NCBI GenBank assembly: GCA_934636825.1
Contig: CAKUBG010000019.1
Coordinates: 1-60,342 of the forward strand
Reading direction: 5' to 3'
DNA from: an uncultured bacterium
GTDB taxonomy: Bacteria; Vulcanimicrobiota; Xenobia; Xenobiales; Xenobiaceae
DNA length: 60,342 nucleotides
The notes beneath the pieces are model-generated. The model was not told the DNA's origin. It saw nothing but the letters and a program-made list of their open reading frames with translations, and did no database searches. Positions 54,382 through 60,342 of the stretch are shown here, piece by piece. Every line of letters starts with the position of its first letter. Within the stretch, counting starts at the first letter, position 1. The translations under genes and the position numbers were made by a program.

Positions 54382-54484
54382 AAGCAATTTATTTTAGACG
54401 GAAGTAAATGAATCCTTGTACTATTTTTGTCAAGTAAAATATCCCTTAGAGGATAAAATGCAGAGTGAGAAAAAATGAAAGGCT

Positions 54485-56854
54485 ATGGATACAGAGATTA
54501 GCACTGTTGTTAACGGAAATGGAAGCCAAAGCGAAGAAGCTTTGCAAGCCGATCTTTTTGCCTACGAAGACGATAATAATGGACACGAACAGCCCGTTGC
54601 GCAAGAACAAATTGCGCCTAAAAAAGTTGCAGAAATCCAAGCTGATTTAGAAGCTGCTCTCGATTATTTGGGGCGTTTTCTTGCTCACTGTTTGGGAGAA
54701 AAGCGCGAAGGCCGAGACAGCATTGACGAAAATGAATTTAAAAATTTAGAAACGGTTTTTTCCTTACTTAATAAATTTAAAGAAGAACCAGACAATGCGC
54801 GTGCTTTTAAACCCACAGCTTTGTTGCGCAGCTTAAGTGCCCTAATCAATAAATATAATGATGCTTATTACAACCAAGATGACAGCCAAGTTGACGATCA
54901 TCTTTATGACGTTTTGAAGCGTTGTTTACTCTACTTTGAAAAACATTTTCCTAAGTCAGTCAGTCCTGATTCTCCCAGTTCGCAAATAGGAGGACAAGCT
55001 TCAGATCGTTTTCCTAAAGTTGAGCATAAAGAGCAAATGTTATCGCTAAATAATGCTCTCAATATTGAGGAACTTAAAGAATTTGATAAAAAAATTCGCG
55101 ATTCGGTAGGAGACGGGGAGCTGTCTTATGTTACCGAGCTTAAAATTGACGGCTTGTCTATGAGCTTAATTTACGAAAATCGTAAATTAATTTTGGGAGC
55201 TACGCGCGGTAATGGCAGCGTTGGTGAAGATGTTACCGAGAATGTCAAGCAAATAGAAGATATTCCGCAGACTTTGCCTGATTTTTGTCCTGCAGATCGT
55301 TTTGAAGTGCGTGGCGAAGTGTATATGCGCCGTTCCGTATTTCGGGACATCAATGCTCAGTTGCCTGAAGATAAGCAAAAAGCCAATCCGCGCAATTTGG
55401 CTTCAGGCTCGTTGCGCCAGCTTGATCCCAAAATTGTTAAAGAGCGCCGTTTAAGCTTCTTTGCTTACACTTTAATTAACCCACCTACCGAAGTACATTC
55501 GCAAAGCCAGGCTTTGGCCTATTTGCATAAAGCCGGTTTTAAAGTTTGTCGCAGTTTACAACCCAATTTAGAAGGCGATCCTATTGCTCACCATCATAAT
55601 ATTGATGAAGTTATTCAATTTTGTCTAGATTGGGGAGGCAATACTCAAGAACTGATCGATTTTGATATTGATGGTATCGTAGTCAAAGTTGACGATTTTT
55701 CTTGGCAGAAAAAGATCGGCCGTGAAGCGACCGCTCCCAAGTGGGCTATAGCTTACAAGTTTCCCCCGCGTGAAATTGAAACAGTAGTGGAAGATATTAT
55801 CTATCAAGTAGGTAGAACTGGTGCTCTTACTCCTGTAGTAATTGTTAAGCCGGTGCGCTTAGATGGCTCTACAGTTAGCAGAGCTTCTTTGCACAATATA
55901 AGTTATGTGCGCCGTTTGCGTGTGGGCGATACAGTTGCTATCTATAAAGCTGCGGCAATTATTCCGCAAATAAGTAAAGTTTTGCGTGGTCAAGGACTTC
56001 GGCTTATCGAAAAGTGTCCTAGTTGTGGCACAAAATTAGACGTCAGTGAAATCACCGTATTAAATGATTACAACAACGTCAAGGAATTGTGTTGCCCCAA
56101 TAGGCGTTGTCCCGAGAGAGTTATTGGCAATTTAGAATATTTTTGCTCGCGCAAAGCTATGAATATTGATGGCTTAGGGCGCAAAATTATCGAAAATTTG
56201 GTACGTGAACATAAAGTGCGTTCAATTGGCGAATTGTACTCACTGAGTGAAGAGGTGTTGGCTTTAGCTTGTGGCAGCCAAATCAATGCTAAAAAGATCA
56301 AGAAGCAAATCGAAGAGAGCTGCCAGCAGCCTTTAGCCAATTTAATTTGTGCTCTTGGTATAGAAGGTATTGGCGATAGATTTGCTATTGCTTTAGCCGG
56401 CCATTTTAAATCTTTGGATAAGCTTATTGAGGCAACTAAAGTAGGGCCGGACGGTTTACAAGGTGTACCCGGCTTGGGGCCTATTGTTAAAAATTCTTTG
56501 ATTGAATATTTCAGCCAAGAGGACAATTTGACCAATATTGAAGCACTGCGCCGAGCCGGAGTCAATTTCTTGGATACAGCTTCCGAAGGCAAAGCCCAAA
56601 CTCTTAAAGGCTTAACTATGGTAATTACCGGCACTTTAGACGGATTCAGTCGTGATGGAGCTGACGCTTTATTGCGCAGTCACGGCGCCAAAGTTACTAG
56701 CAGTGTCAGCAAAAATACTGATTATTTGGTAGAAGGTACTAAGCCTGGCGCTGCAAAATTGGCGGCTGCTGCCAAGCATAATGTAACTATTATCAATCAG
56801 CAGCAACTGATGATTTTAATTGACAAGGGCAGCTTGGAAGGCGAAAACGCTTAG
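54485..56854 (+). CDS. ligA: NAD+-dependent DNA ligase with N-terminal extension
   Basis: A 789-residue replicative ligase. The standard Ia domain begins only at about residue 115 (LSALINKYNDAYYNQDDSQVDD), so about 110 acidic and helical residues precede it; ordinary LigA is about 670 residues. The AMP-accepting Lys is Lys220 in TELKIDGLSMS. The OB fold has YKAAAIIPQI, and the zinc finger has KCPSCG and CCPNRRCPE. Helix-hairpin-helix segments (IEGIGDRFA, VPGLGPIV) and a C-terminal BRCT domain (LKGLTMVITGTLDG to TDYLVEG) complete it. ATG 54485 has only a poorly spaced GAAAGG upstream, so a later start within the extension cannot be excluded. It is divergent from the AddB-like gene and followed by the flavodiiron gene. 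Confidence 0.95.
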   Translation: MDTEISTVVNGNGSQSEEALQADLFAYEDDNNGHEQPVAQEQIAPKKVAEIQADLEAALDYLGRFLAHCLGEKREGRDSIDENEFKNLETVFSLLNKFKEEPDNARAFKPTALLRSLSALINKYNDAYYNQDDSQVDDHLYDVLKRCLLYFEKHFPKSVSPDSPSSQIGGQASDRFPKVEHKEQMLSLNNALNIEELKEFDKKIRDSVGDGELSYVTELKIDGLSMSLIYENRKLILGATRGNGSVGEDVTENVKQIEDIPQTLPDFCPADRFEVRGEVYMRRSVFRDINAQLPEDKQKANPRNLASGSLRQLDPKIVKERRLSFFAYTLINPPTEVHSQSQALAYLHKAGFKVCRSLQPNLEGDPIAHHHNIDEVIQFCLDWGGNTQELIDFDIDGIVVKVDDFSWQKKIGREATAPKWAIAYKFPPREIETVVEDIIYQVGRTGALTPVVIVKPVRLDGSTVSRASLHNISYVRRLRVGDTVAIYKAAAIIPQISKVLRGQGLRLIEKCPSCGTKLDVSEITVLNDYNNVKELCCPNRRCPERVIGNLEYFCSRKAMNIDGLGRKIIENLVREHKVRSIGELYSLSEEVLALACGSQINAKKIKKQIEESCQQPLANLICALGIEGIGDRFAIALAGHFKSLDKLIEATKVGPDGLQGVPGLGPIVKNSLIEYFSQEDNLTNIEALRRAGVNFLDTASEGKAQTLKGLTMVITGTLDGFSRDGADALLRSHGAKVTSSVSKNTDYLVEGTKPGAAKLAAAAKHNVTIINQQQLMILIDKGSLEGENA

Positions 56855-56917
56855 GCCGCAAACAGTCGGAAGTCAATTTCTGTTTTTGTACATCAACTAT
56901 CAGGAAAGAGGTTAAAT

Positions 56918-58123
56918 ATGCATAACGTAATTAACGTTACTGACAATATTTATTGGATGGGCGCTAACGATAGGCGCATCAACCTTTTTGAAAATCATTT
57001 CCCTTTGAAATTCGGTGTTTCTTATAACTCTTATTTTATTGATGACGAAGAAACTGCCGTGATGGATACGGCCGATGAAGCCGTTTTGACTCGTTATTTT
57101 GAAAATTTGGAATATGTTTTGCGTGGACGTAAACTTAATTATTTAATCGTCCAACATATGGAGCCTGACCACTGTGCCGGCATTGCTGCTGTGGCTGCCA
57201 AATATCCTGAAGCTAAAATTGTCGTTAATGCCAAGACTCTAACTTTCTTAAAGCAGTTCTTCCCCGAAGCCAAAAATTGGCCAGATCGTTTTGTTGTGGT
57301 CGGTAATGGAGAGACTTTACAAGTAGGCAAAACTTCTTTGACGTTTGTCTTTGCGCCTATGGTACATTGGCCAGAAGTTATGGTTACTTATGACGCCACT
57401 CATAAAGTGCTCTTCTCCGCTGATGCTTTTGGTAGCTTCGGTGCTTTAAATGGCAATATCTTTAATGATCATGCTGATATGAGAGCCAATATCGGCGAAT
57501 ACCGTCGTTACTATACAAATATTGTCGGTAAGTATGGTATGCAAGCAGCTAGGCTTTTAAAGGCTGCTTCCGGTTTAGACTTCAAAATTATTTGTCCGTT
57601 GCATGGCTTAATTCTTCGTGAAGACTTTGCCTACATTGTAGACAAGTATACTAAATGGGCTACCTATACGCCAGAGGATAAGGCTGTCATGATCGCTTTC
57701 GGCTCTATGTATCATCATACCGAAAATGCTGTCGAAATTTTAGGCGCCGAGTTGGACAAATTGGGAGTTAAGAACATTAACATTTATGATGTGTCTAATG
57801 TTGATTGCGCTTATTTGGTGGCTGAGAGTTTCCGTTGTAGCCATTTAGTGTTTGCTGCGCCCACTTATATGAACGATTTGTATCCGCAAATGGCTCATTT
57901 ATTACATAGCTTGCAAGCTCACGGCCTCAAGAATAGAGATGTGGCTTTAATAGGCAACGGCTCTTGGGCACCGCAATCTGTTAAAATTATGAATAGCTTT
58001 ATGGAAAAAATGAACGATATGCGTTTAATCGGTTCTGTAGAGTTCGCTTCTGCGGTCGATGATCACAACGTGGAAGAACTCAAGCAATTGGCCGCCAATA
58101 TCGCTGCTTCTTTGCAAGCTTAA
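56918..58123 (+). CDS. fprA: Flavodiiron protein (A-type O2/NO reductase)
   Basis: A 401-residue cytoplasmic enzyme that reduces O2 to water or NO to N2O in anaerobes. The beta-lactamase-like domain carries the diiron ligands: HMEPDHC (about residue 80), APMVHWPEVM, FSADAFG and CPLHGLI. The flavodoxin domain follows (about 255-400) with the FMN-binding loops AFGSMYHHTENA and AAPTYMNDLYPQM. The length is that of class A enzymes without a fused rubredoxin. An AAAGAGG site lies about 6 bases before the ATG. The electron donor, usually rubredoxin, is not encoded here. Confidence 0.95.
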   Translation: MHNVINVTDNIYWMGANDRRINLFENHFPLKFGVSYNSYFIDDEETAVMDTADEAVLTRYFENLEYVLRGRKLNYLIVQHMEPDHCAGIAAVAAKYPEAKIVVNAKTLTFLKQFFPEAKNWPDRFVVVGNGETLQVGKTSLTFVFAPMVHWPEVMVTYDATHKVLFSADAFGSFGALNGNIFNDHADMRANIGEYRRYYTNIVGKYGMQAARLLKAASGLDFKIICPLHGLILREDFAYIVDKYTKWATYTPEDKAVMIAFGSMYHHTENAVEILGAELDKLGVKNINIYDVSNVDCAYLVAESFRCSHLVFAAPTYMNDLYPQMAHLLHSLQAHGLKNRDVALIGNGSWAPQSVKIMNSFMEKMNDMRLIGSVEFASAVDDHNVEELKQLAANIAASLQA

Positions 58124-58140
58124 AGTTTAGCTATCGTTGA

Positions 58141-58182
58141 AAAAAAGGCTCTGCTTCTTATTTGAAGCAGAGCCTTTTTTTT
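58141..58182. terminator. Bidirectional terminator between the flavodiiron and serine dehydratase genes
   Basis: AAAAAAGGCTCTGCTTC pairs with GAAGCAGAGCCTTTTTT around a 6-base loop. Confidence 0.95.
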
Positions 58183-58186
58183 TATG

Positions 58187-59554
58187 TTAGCACAGTACTT
58201 TGGCCAAACCGCCTTCAGCGGTTTCTTTATATTTTGAGGACATCTCTTTAGCCGTTAAATTCATAGCTTCTATGCAACTATCTAAGTCTACCATATGGCT
58301 GCTGGCCGCTTCATCTAAAGCTATACTACTAGCTGTCCAAGCTTTGATAATGCCGAAACCATTGCGCTCGATACACGGAATTTGTACATAGCCGCCTACA
58401 GGATCACAAGTTAGTCCTAGATGCTGCTCCAGGGCAGATTCGGCGGCATGCTCAATAATTTCTGCTTTGCCGCCGCGGTAATTGACCAAGAGAGCCGCCG
58501 TCATAGCAGAAGCTACGCCAACTTCGGCTTGGCAACCACCTTCAGCGCCGGAAATAGTGGCGTTTCTTTTGCATAAAAATCCGATAGCTGCAGCCACTAT
58601 AAGGCTTTCACAGACACGACGTAAATCGTGAGCGTTGCGATTAAGCAAAACTTGTACAGCGCCGGCCATCACTCCAGCCGAACCGGCAGTTGGAGCAGTA
58701 CAAATGACATGGCCGCGAGCGTTTTCTTCGCTTACAGCTATAGCTACAGCTGCTACGGCAGTAATAGCCATTTCGGCAGAAAATTCCAGGCGGCTTTTAA
58801 ATTTGTCCAATAAGCGGCGAGCTTTACTTTGCAAACCCAAAGGACCTGGAAGTTTGCCAGTTTTGTGCATACCGCTCATAGCTGAGCGTTGCATAACTTG
58901 AACAACTTTAGCAGCAAATTCCATGACTTCACGCTCGCTTTTGCCTGTCAGAGCCATCTCGTTAGCTAGCAAGACGTCAAAGAGTGATCGCTCTTCATTT
59001 ACATAACTTTTGAGCTCTTTGAAAGTTGTATAAGGGTAGGGGGGAAGAGGTTTCGCTTCCGGTTGATGCCCCTTCCACTCGATAAAGCCACCGCCTACAG
59101 AATAATATTCACGCTCTAGCAATATTTGTCCATTGGAGTCGTATAGCTTTATTTGCATGGTGTTAGGATGATAAAAATTGCCTACGGTAGCTCCGTAAAT
59201 AATATCATCAACAGCCAAACAGGTATGAAAAGGCCCTAAATTTAAGTCGTATTTTTTATGACGATTTTCGGCCAACTCGTCTAAAAAATCTGGATCGCAA
59301 TTCTCTGGCTGTTTACCTAAAACACCAGCTAAAACGGCTCTGTCTGTGCCGTGACCTTTGCCAGTAGCACTTAAGCTTCCCAGCAAAGTTACTTCCAGTT
59401 TGGCTGCTTTTTGTAATAACTCTTCCGTTTGGCTCGACATCAATTGATAAAAGTTATACCCCGCCAACATGGGCCCCATAGTGTGTGAACTTGAGGGACC
59501 GGGGCCGAATTTATACAATTCTTCCAAAGTAGTTAAAATGGGGGCGTCAGACAT
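58187..59554 (-). CDS. sdaA: L-serine ammonia-lyase, single-chain Fe-S type
   Basis: A 455-residue enzyme that deaminates L-serine to pyruvate. It contains the beta-domain at the N-terminus (FGPGPSSSHTMGPM) and the alpha-domain at the C-terminus in one chain. The 4Fe-4S cysteines are visible in SGAEGGCQAEVG, LTCDPVGG and VQIPCIERNG. The chain ends in Cys (GGLAKVLC), like type 2 enzymes in which the C-terminal Cys folds back onto the cluster. AAGGAAG lies about 6 bases before ATG 59554. The Fe-S cluster is oxygen-sensitive, which agrees with the adjacent flavodiiron gene. It is a single-gene unit. Confidence 0.95.
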   Translation of the reverse strand: MSDAPILTTLEELYKFGPGPSSSHTMGPMLAGYNFYQLMSSQTEELLQKAAKLEVTLLGSLSATGKGHGTDRAVLAGVLGKQPENCDPDFLDELAENRHKKYDLNLGPFHTCLAVDDIIYGATVGNFYHPNTMQIKLYDSNGQILLEREYYSVGGGFIEWKGHQPEAKPLPPYPYTTFKELKSYVNEERSLFDVLLANEMALTGKSEREVMEFAAKVVQVMQRSAMSGMHKTGKLPGPLGLQSKARRLLDKFKSRLEFSAEMAITAVAAVAIAVSEENARGHVICTAPTAGSAGVMAGAVQVLLNRNAHDLRRVCESLIVAAAIGFLCKRNATISGAEGGCQAEVGVASAMTAALLVNYRGGKAEIIEHAAESALEQHLGLTCDPVGGYVQIPCIERNGFGIIKAWTASSIALDEAASSHMVDLDSCIEAMNLTAKEMSSKYKETAEGGLAKVLC

Positions 59555-59730
59555 GTATACTTCCTTCTAACCAAGTTTAGACTTGGACATAAAAAAACGG
59601 CGTCTCACTATATAGACGTTGCCATTGACTTGTTGTATAAAAATCCTCTGATAGGTACTGCAAAAAAAAATAGCTTCCTGCTTGCATGTTTGGTGGCTGC
59701 TTGCATGCTTGGCTGCGTAGTTTTTTAGCG

Positions 59731-59787
59731 GGCCAATATTCTTCGCCTTCAATCACCACTGTCTCTGCCTGTTGGTTAAAAACTACG
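59731..59787 (-). repeat. Direct repeat copy A with coding-like minus strand
   Basis: This 57-base block is nearly identical to 60093-60148. On the minus strand both copies read QQAETVVIEGEEYWP and then a basic KLRS segment, so they look like two remnants of the same protein end. This copy continues open to about 59577 without recognisable similarity. Confidence 0.7.
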
Positions 59788-60092
59788 GACGTAATGATGC
59801 AAGCGTAAAATGCTAGATGTAGTGAGTGTAACTATGTAGCGCAGCGTAGTATTTGGTTGCGTAGTTTTTCAGCCTAGAGATGCTGATAGTGCACCGCCCG
59901 CCCGTTAGCTATGTTGTGTTAGCTGCATTTTTTACCATATCTACGCTCCGGCTGACTGGCCTAACGGCCAGAGGCCTGCGCTACCGATATAGCAAAAAAT
60001 TCCGCTATAAGTTATGGCTGCGGGCTCATGTTCATGTTGGCTGGCTCCGCCAGTGGCTCTTTCAGGCTCGAACTGACCGAAGCTTTGGCTTC

Positions 60093-60148
60093 GGCCAATA
60101 TTCTTCGCCTTCAATCACCACTGTCTCCGCCTGTTGACTAAAACTACG
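60093..60148 (-). repeat. Direct repeat copy B with coding-like minus strand
   Basis: Second copy, differing by three substitutions and one base of length. On the minus strand QQAETVVIEGEEYWP is followed by KPKLRSVRA and a stop, and the downstream part is a CCGAAGC hairpin. Confidence 0.7.
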
Positions 60149-60227
60149 CTAACGTGTGCAATGTGGCTATAAATTTAGCACCAACATGCATTGCGTAAAA
60201 ATTTAGCACATTTTTGCGTGTAAGTGC

Positions 60228-60256
60228 TTGACAGGGTAGGCACTTAGCGGTAATAT
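60228..60256 (+). promoter_or_regulatory. Strong promoter, probably of an rRNA operon
   Basis: -35 TTGACA (60228-60233), 17-base spacer, -10 TAATAT (60251-60256), followed by ACT as in the tRNA-Leu promoter. The next 86 bases to the window end hold no coding frame and look like a stable-RNA leader. That an rRNA operon follows is inferred. Confidence 0.75.
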
Positions 60257-60342
60257 ACTCGAGCGGTTGCGACGAGCAACTAAGCAAAGTTTTGAAAACA
60301 GAATAGCAGCTTTTACTATGAAGCTTGTGTAAGTGCCCTGTG

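Larger units (their letters stand above)
59555..60227. other. Gene-poor repeat- and hairpin-rich region before a stable-RNA promoter
   Basis: I see no intact gene here. There are two copies of a 57-base direct repeat (listed separately), a short direct repeat CATGCAAGCAG near 59690, and GCGTAGTTTTT-like sequences at 59715 and 59870. Small perfect hairpins include CTGGCC/GGCCAG at 59956-59971, CTGGC/GCCAG at 60041-60053 and CCGAAGC/GCTTCGG at 60077-60094. On the minus strand a weak CGTCT/AGACG hairpin followed by seven T (59591-59618) lies upstream of sdaA and could be an attenuator or the end of a lost unit. Confidence 0.6.

Noticed and set aside
59880..60137. Plus-strand 85-codon frame in the repeat region
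   Set aside because: It runs through hairpins and repeat copy B, with no ribosome-binding site and no domain.
59555..60342. CRISPR array or insertion sequence in the repeat region
   Set aside because: Only two copies of the repeat, far apart and without regular spacers; no transposase and no terminal inverted repeats.

Overview
The window reads as chromosomal DNA (roughly 43-45% GC by eye) of an uncultured, probably anaerobic, diderm bacterium. Anaerobic life is suggested by a flavodiiron O2/NO reductase and an oxygen-sensitive Fe-S L-serine dehydratase side by side. An outer membrane or wide periplasm is suggested by lipoproteins, an alpha-2-macroglobulin-like lipoprotein and an exported cell-wall amidase. 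No single gene fixes the phylum. The YacL-like PIN/TRAM-ispD pair and the DUF4912-GH57 pair occur in several lineages (Firmicutes/Negativicutes, Cyanobacteria-related and candidate phyla), so I leave the phylum open. TTG and GTG starts are used freely.

Layout. 1-1400 (minus): the 5' part of a low-complexity Ala/Ser/Pro/Thr/Gln-rich protein cut by the left edge, downstream of slyD. 1650-5000 (plus): two CNNM/CorC-like membrane proteins with unusual insertions. 5150-12544 (plus): a 2026-residue thioester alpha-2-macroglobulin lipoprotein, then deoB. 12665-16696 (minus): a four-gene operon of DUF4912 protein, GH57 glycosidase-like protein lacking the catalytic aspartate, a small helical protein and a membrane-anchored solute-binding-like protein. 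16851-23277: M29-like aminopeptidase, smc, nhaA. 23528-26710 (plus): a RING/zinc-ribbon membrane protein and, 18 bases on, a free-standing FtsH N-terminal domain. Then come initiator tRNA-Met and an N-acetylmuramoyl-alanine amidase. 29000-30193 (minus): a small lipoprotein and a B3/B4-domain protein. 30463-32629 (plus): an acidic protein of unknown function coupled to a divergent pseudouridine synthase. 32763-41810: mscL with a zinc-ribbon tail, an MFS exporter, argS with a possible leader peptide, a PIN/TRAM protein, ispD, a small protein, tRNA-Leu(CAA), RNase D, mrp. 41862-46890: dusA, a beta-propeller protein, a secreted EF-hand protein, a double zinc-ribbon membrane protein. 47118-54381: an AddA/RecB-like helicase-nuclease and an AddB-like Fe-S nuclease placed tail to tail. 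54485-59554: ligA, a flavodiiron protein, L-serine dehydratase. 59555-60342: a gene-poor repeat region ending in a strong stable-RNA promoter, probably that of an rRNA operon beyond the right edge.

The most promising unexplained material is the operon around the degenerate GH57 protein, the RING/zinc-ribbon protein with its stand-alone FtsH ectodomain, and a recurring use of zinc ribbons on membrane proteins (23528, 32763, 45610). Most transcription units end in clear intrinsic terminators, and the stable-RNA promoters share a TTGACA-N17 layout.
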